The notes under the pieces: model-generated
What the model was told of the DNA's origin: nothing
Database searches by the model: none
Seen by the model: only the letters and a program-made list of their open reading frames with translations
Translations under genes and position numbers: made by a program
Shown: positions 12,101-23,118 of the stretch, piece after piece
Numbering within the stretch: position 1 is the stretch's first letter
Layout: each line of letters starts with the position of its first letter
Origin: Brassica napus
Lineage: Eukaryota; Streptophyta; Magnoliopsida; Brassicales; Brassicaceae
Direction of reading: 5' to 3'
Assembly (NCBI RefSeq): GCF_020379485.1
Contig: NC_063437.1
Coordinates: 15,215,726-15,279,725, forward strand
Length of the DNA: 64,000 nt

Positions 12101-13660
12101 CTTGTTTGCAAGTGGATCAAATGCTGCATAGGGTTCAAAATCTTGTTGGCCCAATCCCTTCTCATCTCGCCTATATTGATTTTTTCGGGGTCCCAATCCC
12201 TTCTCATGCATTGAAGCATAGAGTTTTTGGTATGCGACATAACTACATCAGTAACGTAATTTCAATTGCATAATCATCCCATGGAGATTCATGACTTTAC
12301 CTTTTCTGCTGTCTGTGGCTAGTTCTGGAGGTGAGAACTCAGATGAAATGTACTGATCTAAGTATATACTGCAGTTGCAGTACATGAAATGCAAAAGTCC
12401 AAAGGGACCTCCTGTTCCCACAGATACATCTGTATCTTGTCTTTGATTAGAAGTAGATGATGATTTCTGTCGTAGCCGACAATCTATTGGCAAATCCTAA
12501 ACACACAGTCCACCTTCCATGATTGATCTTTGAACCGTATTTAAAATGCTTGACTGAAGAAGAACAACCTCAATGCGAATCCTAACAGATACAAGTTGGT
12601 GGACTTCAATACTCTTAAATTCGCATATGCCTAAAAAGGGCAAATCTCTCAAAAGATTCTAAATGAATGTTATTTAAAATAAAAAAAGTACACAAGGAGT
12701 ATAATGAAGAAAAAATGTTTTATTAAACATGTAAAATAAGTTTTTTTAATCTTTACTTTATAGATATATAAATATAAATAAATATTTAAATAAATAAAAA
12801 ATTCTTTTTATTTTCGAATATAAGTTTTTCAATTCGAACTTTTTATTTTTTTCAAATTTTATTTTGAAGTCCGGAATTTTTTTTGAAACTATTTGAAATA
12901 TTATTTTTTATAAAAAATACAAAATTTCACCCTTCAAATCTAAACCAAATCTGAATTAGCTAATCAAAGGTATAAGTGTCTTTTACTTTTTTAATGAAAT
13001 ATATTTTGATCATTTTAGCTATTGTGTGATATATTTACGATAAAAAAATTAATGTTATCCTAAAGATTTTTTTAGAGAATTTCCATCTTCACTCTATACT
13101 TTACTAAAAAAAAATAAGTATGAACAAAAAAAAAATCACTATATTTATAGGTAATCACTTTTTTGTTTCTTCGTTACTCAATTTTACCGTAAATCATGGA
13201 GTAAAGTTGGAAATACTCTTAAAGACAGTATTCAACATTTTATCATGTCAAAAGACAAGTAGCTTCAAACATGAAAGGCATTTGTACATGCAATCTTTTG
13301 AGATGATAGAAGGCGTATGAACGTGTAGTAAGCAAAATTCCAAATGTATAATCATTCTACATCACCGAGGAAGTCAATATATCACTACTATAGGTGAGTA
13401 AAGAAGCTATTTATATAATTTACAAGAATTTAATTATGACATATGCATGCAAAAAGGCTTGAGGGTTGTATCTTGGTAGGTAGATTGGTGAAAACGATTC
13501 TTATCAAGTTACTAAAACAAAATATGTTTGGTTTACTGTGGGTACATGGACACAATAGTAGCACTCGCCTGAAAGATTCTGATGACATGACGAAATTCGA
13601 GAGTAGAAGCAAGTCATAGGGATGAAGAGACGCTTTCTGTGCACCAGCAAGACCAACAAC
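12101..13660 (-). pseudogene. MON1: Decayed MON1 (SAND/Mon1 vesicle-fusion protein) remnant
   Basis: Four exon blocks of MON1 (At2g28390 as I recall it) remain in order on the minus strand. Block 13569-13660 reads [20 protein letters not shown] then NFVMSSESF. Block 13437-13511 has two stops at its start, followed by [20 protein letters not shown]. Block 12301-12608 contains VQRSI, an in-frame TAG where a glutamate codon is expected, then SVGTGGPFGLLHFMY and LDQYISSEFSPP. Block 12101-12242 contains [20 protein letters not shown] then [10 protein letters not shown], with its donor preserved. The N-terminal half and the last exon are not found, and about 800 bp of AT-rich DNA separates blocks two and three. 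Functional MON1 forms the Mon1-Ccz1 exchange factor that activates RAB7/RABG3 on late endosomes. This copy cannot make it. Its position between DRB2 and the S40-like gene is the ancestral one. Confidence 0.88.
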
Positions 13661-14784
13661 CTAACATACAGTCATTAACTATGATGGACTTCTAGTAATT
13701 GCTCTCCTACTCCAACGGCAAGTCATTGATCCATCCAACACCACTCGCATTGAGGAGAAGATGATTCAGCAACGGATCCATATTTCAGTCGGATCTATTC
13801 GGCCTGCTTGGTGACCAGTCTCGTTGGGCTTTTCCAGATTGGAGGAGGAATTGGGTTTCACCACTTTCTATGGGCCTTCTTGAGTCTGTTTTCTGGTTAA
13901 TGTTATTTGGGAAATAGCCCACGTAAGAATATAATTTCCGCATGGATGAATGATGATCGTGTATTTGGATCGTTTTGGGTTGGTTTTTATTGGGTCTTGG
14001 TTTTTTTAGTAGAGAAAGTTAGATCCATAACCTTGATCAAAGGTAATATTTGGTCGGCCGTGCGTAGTTGATCTAACCTTATCTCAAAGAAGTTTTTCTT
14101 TTCCCTTTAGAACCGGTATGAACATGTGAAGATTGCATAAATAAAGAATTAATTATTTAATAACCAAACAAAATAAACGTGCCTAAAATGTCATACCAGT
14201 CGACGGAAATTTCAAAGTAATTATCTAATATGACTAAAATTTAGAGGGGAAAATAAATTTGACGTTTTACTTTGGATTGTACCGGTAATTTACCTACTAT
14301 GTATATGATTCTCTCCTCGTCGCTTTGGTAGAAGCTAAAAGGAAGAAAAGGACATGAGTGAAAGACGACAAGACCAACGCACATAAAACGACGAACGACT
14401 CGTTCAGTCATCACTTACGTTGAGAAATACTTCAAAAGGCTTACGGCATCTGTTGGGTGCCAACCGGACAGGTACATTTACCGGATATTACAGCGATGCC
14501 ACTGCTTCGCTTAAGTACCGATGTTTACCCATTTGCATTTGCAAACATATTTTGGCAAAAAATCATTTATATTAAAAACATATTTTGCTTTTTAAAAAAC
14601 ATAATTTTGTTAAAAACATACTTAAACTTTTGACTATTCTAAGTGAAATGTTTTGTTAACGCCAATTTTAAGGCATATTTTGTTTGAAGAAAGATGTATA
14701 TTTCAAGTAATTATTTTGAAAGTCCTAAATAATTCTTTTCGGCGTTTGAAGCCAATCAAGGCATAGAGAGGTTTATATTCAACT
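13661..14784. other. Intergenic region, nothing recognised
   Basis: Mixed-composition DNA at 13.70-14.05 and 14.30-14.52 kb, flanked by AT-rich sequence. No frame or RNA gene was recognised. The missing 5' exons of the MON1 remnant could be expected here, but I do not see them. Confidence 0.4.
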
Positions 14785-15672
14785 CAAGTTTCTTATAAGT
14801 TTAACTGACTTCATATATTAATTTATCTTTCCAGCTTGAATTTGTTTGCTAGTTAAAAGCAAATTAAAAGAAATAAGAGTATTGCAATTAAGATATACTT
14901 TTTAATGTTTGCACATGAACTATATTTTTGACATCGGTTTGATGGAGTAATCTTTACGGCAATGAAACGTTAAAGTTTAAATTTATTTAATTAATGATCG
15001 AGATCTTATCCTAACAAGTGTTTATCCACATAAAACGCCTAAACATATGTGGTGTTTGCTCGATCCAAGGCATTAATCCAATATTATTGCCTCGTCTACT
15101 TAAACTACTAGATAAAAATAAAACATACCATCAGAAGGTGGTCATAATTATAACATCATAAGATTAAGTCGTCTTGCTAGGAAACAAGAATTTATATATT
15201 TCGGAACTCAGAACGAACCACCAGATCTGCGTTTACAATTTATATATACAATTACGAATTATTGAATCCCTCCCTTGATTAGTTATAAACCAGCTAAATC
15301 AGATATCGGGGCACCTCATTTTTTAACTATGATGACCTAGAAAATGGACGTGTTATTTTTGGTATCAGGTTTCAAAATTTCATTTTAAATGGTCTGGTTA
15401 CCGGTCGAGTACTCTCGTATTTCTTAATCAAACATGACTGGATTTTTTTTTTTTTTGTTAAAGAAAACATGACTGGATTACTAGGTAAATAAAGAGAGAG
15501 GAACATATGCCGACCAGCTTTGTATTATTAAAGACAACGCACCATGTCTCATTCTATAAATAATCGATCGATTCCTTACGATAACCAATAATTAGCTTAA
15601 TCCTTTGTTTAGCCCTCGTTGGAGAATCAAATCAAGGACTATATACAAATGAAATAGGTTGACGAGACTTAC
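14785..15672. repeat. Local duplication, copy A (partner at 17220-18085)
   Basis: About 0.85 kb shares collinear similarity with 17220-18085. Shared blocks include ACATAAAACGCC, TGTTTGCTCGATCC, TAACATCATAA, ACCGGTCGAGTACTCTC, AAAGACAACGCACCATGTCT and AACCAATAATTAGCTTAA. The two copies are in direct orientation about 2.4 kb apart. Divergence is substantial, with many substitutions and small indels, so the duplication is not recent. No coding capacity is seen. Copy A contains its own micro-insertion at about 15445-15464. Confidence 0.8.
15430..15479. repeat. Micro-insertion with T-tract flanked by a 15-bp direct repeat
   Basis: AAACATGACTGGATT occurs twice, separated by a T-tract of about a dozen bases plus GTTAAAGA. 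Read on the minus strand the insert is a few bases followed by an A-tail, as left by an extremely 5'-truncated retroposon. The related copy near 17.86 kb lacks the T-tract but has diverged too far to be a clean empty site. Confidence 0.6.
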
Positions 15673-16506
15673 TTCAGCCATATCAGCATATTTGTAACGA
15701 ACTTGCAAAGGTTTTGTCATCAAATACCTCTAATGACTATTAATATAGAATATTCCCAATGATCTTATATAACTTAAGAGACTTATTTGAAGCATAATCC
15801 TATGAGATTGAAGAACAAATCATATTTTCCATTTAAATTGCAACAACACAAATAAGAAAATATGAATAAAAAAACTTAATACTATCATATTCAACTAAAA
15901 TCACAGCTGATTAATCATATTGTTTTTGTATATAATATAAACATTTTGATAAACAAAATATTGTTTTATATCCATTTTCATATTTTCATAATACTTTAAC
16001 AACTAGTTATTTTCCCCCGAAACAATAACCCTAACTTACACAAACTGGAACCTCAATATAGAACAGCTGTTATAAGTTACCACATGCTCTCTCCGTTTTA
16101 TTTTAATTGTCATTTTAAGTTTAAACACACATATTAAAAATATATATTTAATTTTATATATTTACTAAATAAAAACGTTGTTACCAATACACTTAACCAT
16201 ATTTCAACCAATAGAAAAATATATATGAATATAAAGTCAATCAATTTTGCATTGAAATTATAAAATGACACTTTTTTTGAAACAAAAAATTTACTTTACA
16301 ACAACTAAACTAAAACCGAAAGAATATATAACATGAATTTTGTGGCCGATAAGAAATCAACATGAAATGTGTATTTATTTAGATTTTATTTAAAATAATA
16401 TACGTATGTTTATAATCGTATTAAAAATACATTTATTACTCGTTACACAGTGAACGCACAACTTTGTTGAATCTGGGAACATATATTTTGTTAAAAGTAA
16501 TATATA

Positions 16507-17100
16507 CACTACAAAAAATAGATGTCTTGTATCACTTATGTATTCTGTTAATATCATTTTTTTATTGACACAAGTGAATTTATATCAATTATATAAATGA
16601 TTTTAGAAATTATGATTCTAAGAACATTTCCAATGGCACATTATTTTTTTCTATAATTTACACTAAAATAAAATAAAATAGAATAAAATGTTACATTTTT
16701 TATATTCCACTCGATAATACTCTATAATAGAATAAATTTATTATAGAGAAATTTCATTGGAACACAAATTATTTTATAATAGAACTACTCTATTTTAGTG
16801 ATAGTGGAAAAATAGATAGTCATTAAACAGATGACTAATACTTTATAACAGTTGTAACGAATAATACAATTACTTTAATCATTTATAGTAACTGATGTAA
16901 TATATCATTTATGCGAAATGATGCTAAAAGTTGTATCATTCAGACTATATGATATTAATATTTGTTTTTTTGCTAAGATTTGGATATCATATTTGTTTCA
17001 GTTGTAATAATTGATATTAAATATTTGTATCAATTATTTTAATTGATGTAATATTTATATCAGTTATAAATAAGCAATCCAAAAATTAATATCGGTTTTA
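16507..17100. mobile_element. Possible CACTA-type transposon remnant
   Basis: CACTACAAAAAATAG at 16507 matches the terminal motif typical of plant CACTA elements. It is followed by about 600 bp with recurrent GATGTAATAT/TATCAGTTAT-like subterminal motifs in both orientations. The opposite terminus and a 3-bp TSD were not found, and there is no transposase. It separates the two duplicated segments around it. Confidence 0.35.
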
Positions 17101-17219
17101 TAAATGATTGTAACAACTCTATCATCTATATATAAACTATAGATAGTTGAACAAGTAGTTGTTTTTAAGTCATGTAATTGTAACTTTAGAACTTGCGTTT
17201 GAAGCGATAGAGAGTTTAT

Positions 17220-18085
17220 TTCAATTGAAATTCTACAGAGTTTATATGAATCATACGTTAAATCATCTTTCAAGCTTAGTTTGTTTGTTAAATTGTTAGT
17301 TAAGAACAGAAAGAAATACGAGTATTGCGGTTTAGATCTTTGCTATGTTTGCACATGATATAGGTTTTTGACATCTATCTGATGGATTAATTGTCACGGC
17401 ACTAAAACGTTAAAGTTTACATTTGTGTGCCTAATTAATTACCGAGATCTTATCCGCACAAGTGATTTACCCACATAAAACGCCTAAATATATGTTGTGT
17501 TTGCTCGATCCGAGGCAGTAATCCAAATATTATTGTCTCGTCTACTTAATTTACTAGCAAATAAAATAGTACATGCTCTCAGAAGATACTCATAACTATA
17601 ACATCATAAAATTAAGTCGTTTTTTTCTCAAAAAAAAGATTTAAGTCGTCTTGGATTGCTTATGCTAGCGCAAAAACTTTGTATATATATAATTGCGAAT
17701 ATTTGAATGCACTCCCTTAATTAATTAAGTATAAACCTAGAAACTAGTAGATAATGACTTTAGAAAGTGACCTTGAAAATGAGACGTGTCATTTTTTTTA
17801 TATTTCACATATTATAAATGTTTAATTACCGGTCGAGTACTCTCATCTGTCATAATCACATAATTAAATTAGTCCATAAGAAAGTAGAAAGGAACATATG
17901 CCGACCTACGCTGTATAATTAAAGACAACGCACCATGTCTCTCGTTCTACAGATAATCACAATCCATGCCACATGATTAACCAATAATTAGCTTAACCCT
18001 TTGTTTAATATGTTCTTCAAATAACCGAGTGGAGAGGAGAATCTAATTAAGGACTATAAAAATGAAATAAGTTGACGAAATGTAA
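17220..18085. repeat. Local duplication, copy B, just downstream of the S40-like gene
   Basis: Direct repeat partner of 14785-15672. It ends about 200 bp beyond the stop codon of the minus-strand S40-like gene, so it may be the original 3' flank of that gene. It carries a micro-insertion at 17621-17640 that copy A lacks. Confidence 0.8.
17612..17649. repeat. 20-bp micro-insertion with 9-bp target duplication, empty site in copy A
   Basis: TTAAGTCGT occurs at 17612-17620 and 17641-17649, flanking 20 bp made of a T-run, CTC, an A-run and GAT. The paralogous position in copy A (15174-15186) reads TTAAGTCGTCTTG with a single TTAAGTCGT and no insert. That position serves as the unoccupied target. 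Confidence 0.75.
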
Positions 18086-18288
18086 AAGATTACTATATAA
18101 AAGAAATACCATATTTGGTGTCCCAAAACTTCAATACAATCTTAAATTAACAGTCTCTTTATAATAATCACTACTTGTCGAGATTCTTAGCCGCAACAGT
18201 AAAACAAACGAAGGTAAAAAAAAAAACAAGTTAAAAAAACTCCACTCCGTACATTTTCTTCAATTTGTAACCCCCAATATTTAAAAGT

Positions 18289-18789
18289 TTAATCTTCGAT
18301 CCCTCTAATTTTGAAAATAGTATTTCGCACCCTACTCAGATCTCTCCCTTTCAACGTCCTCCCAGCACCTTCGTGAACCGAAAACGAAGCCATCCTCCGG
18401 CTCGCAAGCAACTCATGCGGCGGCACCCGCCGTGTCTCTCCACCGCATGCAGCAACTTCGTCACCGTCGTATTCCTCGTTCGAAGTCTGCCTGCGCGGAC
18501 TCTCTTCCCCGAGGATCTTCGACCAGTCAGGCACGTTAACCGGGAGGGAGGACGCAGCTGAACCGGCGAATTTCTCCGAAACCGAACCACCGCGAGGCTT
18601 CCGGTTAGCTCCGGTTCGATCGGAGGTGATTGTAAGGTCACTGAAGGTGAAACCGGAAGCAGAATCTGAACCGGTGTTGAAGAGGTCCCACTCGTCGAGC
18701 TCGAAGTCGGAAGGGGAAGAGACGTGTTGGTGGTCGGTGGAGAAGAATCGGTGGCTTGGCCGTGGGTAGTAGCATTTGCTCGTCGCCAT
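18289..18789 (-). CDS. S40-like senescence-regulator protein (DUF584)
   Basis: A single exon encodes 166 residues. The start (MATSKCYYPRP) is followed by FELDEWDLFN, then a serine-rich middle with LPVNVPDWSKILGEE, RRVPPHELLASRRMASFSVH and the C-terminal block GAGRTLKGRDLSRVRNTIFK. These are the hallmark blocks of plant DUF584/S40 proteins, which are small nuclear or cytosolic proteins linked to senescence and stress responses; their biochemical function is not settled. The length and intronless structure fit At2g28400 as I recall it. A TATA box lies 59 bp upstream of the ATG. The coding region is GC-rich compared with its flanks. No lesion is present. Confidence 0.9.
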   Translation of the reverse strand: MATSKCYYPRPSHRFFSTDHQHVSSPSDFELDEWDLFNTGSDSASGFTFSDLTITSDRTGANRKPRGGSVSEKFAGSAASSLPVNVPDWSKILGEESPRRQTSNEEYDGDEVAACGGETRRVPPHELLASRRMASFSVHEGAGRTLKGRDLSRVRNTIFKIRGIED

Positions 18790-18847
18790 TTGAGAAGGAA
18801 GAAGAAGGTATTGGTTTAACTCTCTTTTGTTTCATGGTTTGCTCCAT

Positions 18848-18855
18848 TTTATATA
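18848..18855 (-). promoter_or_regulatory. TATA box of the S40-like gene
   Basis: TATATAAA on the minus strand, about 60 bp upstream of the start codon at 18789, a normal distance allowing a short leader. Confidence 0.65.
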
Positions 18856-21827
18856 GAAGGCAAGGTCAATGGATGACTCACTAATTACTTAACTACCCTT
18901 GTAAATTTCGTAGAAGTTTTTCTTTTGTGATTTATCCAAACGAAACGATGACTGTCAAAAAGTTTTTGTTCTGCGCGGAAACCTAGGGAGGTATATTTTT
19001 TTTTTGTTTATAATAATATTAGTGTAAATATTTGAATCATGTGTTAGTAGACCGGAATTTTTTTTTAACTTTTCTTCGAAATTTCGTCGTTATGTATGAT
19101 CAGCTTCTATTCCAGCCACTAAACCCAATCACATACTCAATACTTAGCTTGTTCGTGGGTCAATGTTTAACCTTTTTCATAAGTAATTTTTTAAGAAGGT
19201 CGAAGATTTTAATTTGTTAATATGATTTTAAATACGACCTATCAAATTTTTTTTTACTGTGTATTAAAATAGTAGAATCAGAGCGGAACTAACTCCTTTT
19301 TTCCTAAAAAACTGATTTCATTTTATTAAAAAATTCCACACTTTTGATTTTTAATTAATTTATAAATATATGTATTCATGTGTTTAATATGGTAGATATG
19401 TTTTAAAATATAAATAATAGTTAGAAAGCATAAAAAATTATAAAATATTTTCATATTTTTCATTTTTATTGGTTTTGATTTTTTCTTCATTCCTATATTT
19501 TTAGTAGGAAATTATAATAAAATTTTGATTGGAACCTTGATTATCTTATTATATTAGATTCTGGAGAGATATTTTAACTTTAATTCTGTTTACAGATTCA
19601 AATAGTTGCCTAATTCATAAGTTGATTTAAGAAGAAATAAATATTTTATGTTGCTAAATAGTGATGCTTAAGTTTTTAAAGCTTTTTAGAGATTTTTCAG
19701 TCTTGTTTTATTTTGTATTTTAAAACGGAATAAATAGAGTATGAAGTAAAAATACTTCAATTTTATTATGTTTTTCACTTCATAATCTAGTGAAAAGTTA
19801 ATTTATTTCATAAATAGAATAATATATTTTTTGTTTGTTCATTATTGTATTATAAAACGAGAAATGAAATAGGATTAGAGTATTTTTAATTTATATTCTA
19901 TTTTATCCATTTTGAAGGAAATAAAAAAGAGTTTTACATAGGATCTATTTTTACCATTTACAAAAAAAAAAAAGAATTCCAAGCTATCCAATATAAAGCT
20001 CCAGTTTTTACTTTAAAATTGAATAAAATAGAATATGAAGTTAAAATATTCTAATTTTTTTTTGAAATAATTAAAATACTTCAACTCTACTCATTTTCAC
20101 TTCAAAATAGATTAATAAACAAAAAATAAAATTTTCTATTTATAGAGTAAATCTTATTGTGGAGTAAGAAAGGATATAAGATTAGAGTTTTTTTTTTTTT
20201 TTTTTTTTTGAAAAACTAGTATATTTTACTTGTTCTTCATTATATCTCATTTTAGAGTAATAAATAGATCGAATTGGAGATGTCCCTAATGTATTTACGG
20301 AAACGAGCAATAGATTTGTTTGGAGGGACTGGGAAAACATGATCTTTACACATGTTACTCATTCATATGGTTACGTAATCTTATTGGAAGAACACATGTC
20401 ATTATCCTTCAACCAAGACAAGAGGGTAAAACTGCGAATGTAGATAAAAAAGGTCCCAAGAGATACGACAAAGTATTGTACGATGAGATGGGAGGTGGGT
20501 TCATGTTTCTGATGTTCACTTGTCCGAGCCGTAAGAAAATTCATCCTTTCCTAGAAAAAGACAAAACTCAAAAAAGTGGTCCTAACTCCTAAGAGTTCAC
20601 GCGTGGCTCTTCCACCGTCGTGATCCACGTGGAGAGATGAGCTTTCGTGTACGACTCCGTGGCGTGAAGGCACGTGATTGCTTCCAGTTCATTGGTCGAG
20701 ATCGACGTCGTTTGTCTTAAATTACAAAAACCTTTCTTCATCCCTTGATAACTCGGTAGACGACAAAATTAGTTCATTGGGGAACGCAACATTTATATCT
20801 GAAAACGGTATGGTCTGTTCCTCTCTGCGAGGAAAACGACACAGCTTGTTTAAGCAAACGCGTCTGCCATAGTGCCCATATATTGGCTTTGGACCATTAC
20901 AATTTTCTAATTCATACAAGGGCCGGCCCGCTCAGCATTTCAATGTACAGACCATCTCGTTAATTTGGTGGTCCTTGTATACGTTATAAAGAGTAATTGC
21001 ATTAGAATTTAATCTGAATTTAAATTATTGATGTTTTTTAATATGTGTAAAAACCATCGAGCATTTAAATACAGAGAACATATATTTTTGAGCACAGATT
21101 AGCAAAATGACATGCGATCATCAGGTTTAAATAGTGATAATATTAAATTTCTTGTATAGCATCTATCTATACTAGATCATGATGGATTCATAGTGGTTTC
21201 GACACATTTAGCCAAATGGTCATGTGGTTTACATTTTGGATTGTAAAGACATAACAATTCAGAAATCTTTTAGTTAAAGATGGGCAATGATCCCGTGACA
21301 CTCCTCAAGATGAATTAATATCAGATGACAATCTGGTAAAGACAGATCTTTCTATTCTGAAATAGATCGCTATTTGGCAAATGTTCTCTGTTCGGAAGGG
21401 TCGGTTCTAAACTTAAGCCATTTATGCTTGGGCATGTAGCCATCAAAACTCGATTTACATTTAGCTGCTCGAATTCGTATAGAAAAGGCTCATTTAAACT
21501 CTTCTCACCAGCAACTCTTTTTTTGTCTTTAAAACACTGACTAAGATTCGGCCATAAGATCTTTGGGGCTGGTAATCTAAACATTTTCAAGGCCGGCTCT
21601 TGAACTTACCTCCACTAGCCCATTGGAAAGTGCAGCAATTGCTTCGTGCATGGCTACATTTCCAGCGAAGCAACTTGGAGTTTGGGATAGGGATATGTTA
21701 CTTTGTGTGGTTACTCAAAAACAACTCTACAGCTTCATTCAATGATATTTACTCTCCTTGAGGATGTTCTCAAGATAAAGACACCCTTCCGTGACTTTAA
21801 TTAAGTTGATCTGAACACATAGATAAC
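18856..21827. other. Upstream region of the S40-like gene with transposon-like relics
   Basis: 19.0-20.3 kb is AT-rich, with recurrent GAATAAAATAGA-type blocks in both orientations resembling degraded MITEs. 20.30-20.93 kb is an island of higher GC. 21.32-21.76 kb has mixed composition: read on the minus strand it contains a short open segment ending in a plausible donor (GAG then GTAAGT, about 21609), but no family was recognised. No supported gene. Confidence 0.4.
20626..20676. promoter_or_regulatory. Two G-box (CACGTG) motifs
   Basis: CACGTG occurs at 20626-20631 (as CCACGTGG) and at 20671-20676, 45 bp apart, in a GC-richer island about 1.9 kb upstream of the S40-like start. G-boxes bind bZIP and bHLH factors in light, ABA and stress responses. 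A link to the S40-like gene is inference only. Confidence 0.3.
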
Positions 21828-22064
21828 TAAGAGCATCTTTAACCCATGAAACTCATTTGTGGGTGCTTATTATTATTATTATTATTATTTTTTTGTCTGA
21901 TTAAAAAAAAAATTAAAAAACAAACCAATCGCGGATCGCTATGTGTTAGAAGAACCCGCGAACAATGCAAACAACCCACTTAAATATTTGAAACTGTTTT
22001 TCGGATTTTTTGTGGGGCCTACACTAAGCACTTACATCAAACACCTGCATTGAGGGTGCTCTAA
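21828..22064. mobile_element. MITE, PIF/Harbinger type, TAA target duplication
   Basis: The element 21831-22061 (231 bp) is bounded by TAA on both sides (21828-21830 and 22062-22064). The ends are GAGCATCTTTAACC and, read inward from the other end, GAGCACCCTCAATG, an imperfect inverted repeat starting with GAGCA. It contains an ATT trinucleotide run near 21.87 kb. It has no coding capacity. The MITE at 37913-38194 has similar ends and the same TAA target. Confidence 0.6.
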
Positions 22065-22883
22065 GAATCTAATTTTTTGCTGAATCGTTTATCTTTGCGA
22101 AATCTATGCATATCTCGGCTTGTGAGGCTATTAAGATATAATGAAATAATGTAGTAGCGAAATCGTAAATATGTTTAATAACACAAAATTATAAATATTG
22201 TCACATTAAAATAATATACTATTGTTTATAACACGTCTAGAAGCAGAATATTTTCAAAAATTTGTTGTACAAAACTAAATTCATTTACTAGCGATACAAA
22301 GTTGAAAAATCTTAAATGTCTTTAGTGAGAAGAAAGGAAAATCCTGTGAACAAAAAGAGTGGCGGTGACAATTCAAACTAAAGAGTCACGTGACGAATAC
22401 ATGTGAACGCAATTAGATACTGATTAATCTTGATTTTTTAGCCGGGATTCTTAACTCTTGATTTGATTTTTTTTTTAATAATTTTCGGCTAAGATAATTT
22501 TTATATCTCTCATTTAAGAAATGGTTCTTAATTTTTTTAATTAAAATATAAGAAAAACTAAGAATCGTCTTTTAGTCGAAACTAAAAACTACTAATCGAG
22601 AATGCATTTTTATACAATTTTCTGTTTTAAACAAATTTAATTTTAAGTCGGTGACTGGAAAAAAATATCTTCACTTATTCCTGGATTGGAGGAAGTGGTT
22701 TTTCCTTCATATTTTTGTTAATTCATTTTTTTAGTTTTTTTTGTCAACTCATTTTTTTTGGTTTACATGACTTAAACCATATAAAACTTAAACCATATAA
22801 AGAAACTTGTGTTAGTCTCTCTATGGTTTCTTGTTCCCCTCTTGTCCTAAGAAAAGGGCTGTTGTGAACTATATATTAATTTA
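22065..22883. other. AT-rich intergenic DNA before the LINE
   Basis: No gene or repeat family was recognised. It ends at the left target-site copy of the full-length LINE. Confidence 0.4.
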
Positions 22884-22904
22884 TAAAACATCACTTAAAA
22901 TAAT

Positions 22905-22978
22905 TTAACCAACAAAATTTTTTGATTTCACTTCAGAGGATATCAGACATGCTTTCTTGGTATTTTTTTAAACAAAGG
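22905..22978 (+). other. Filler at the LINE 5' junction containing a 32-bp ORF2 fragment
   Basis: Bases 22927-22958 are identical to 26297-26328 inside ORF2 of the same element (key substrings TTCACTTCAGAGG and ATCAGACATGCTTTCTT), in the same orientation. The fragment lies between the left target-site copy and the LINE leader. It is therefore part of the insertion event, not of the host site. Confidence 0.8.
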
Positions 22979-23118
22979 AAAAAACGGTAACTTTCTCTCT
23001 CCTCTAAAGTGCGATTGGCGATTTCTCCGACAAAGTGCCGACACTCTCAGCGGCTCACCGGCGTCTCATCCGGCGCCGGATCCACAGCCTTTCCTCCTCT
23101 CCGTCACCGGTGAAGCTG

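Noticed and set aside
15670..17219. Second S40-like gene between the two duplicated segments
   Set aside because: If copy A were the flank of a lost tandem gene, coding relics would be expected here. None were seen, only CACTA-like and AT-rich DNA.
20320..20592. Plus-strand frame of 90 codons in the S40-like upstream region
   Set aside because: No recognisable domain, no promoter or splice signals, and composition consistent with chance.
21321..21660. Minus-strand exon-like segment ending in GAG-GTAAGT
   Set aside because: A short open stretch with a plausible donor, but I could not match it to any family and it has stops on both sides. It is mentioned only in the intergenic note.
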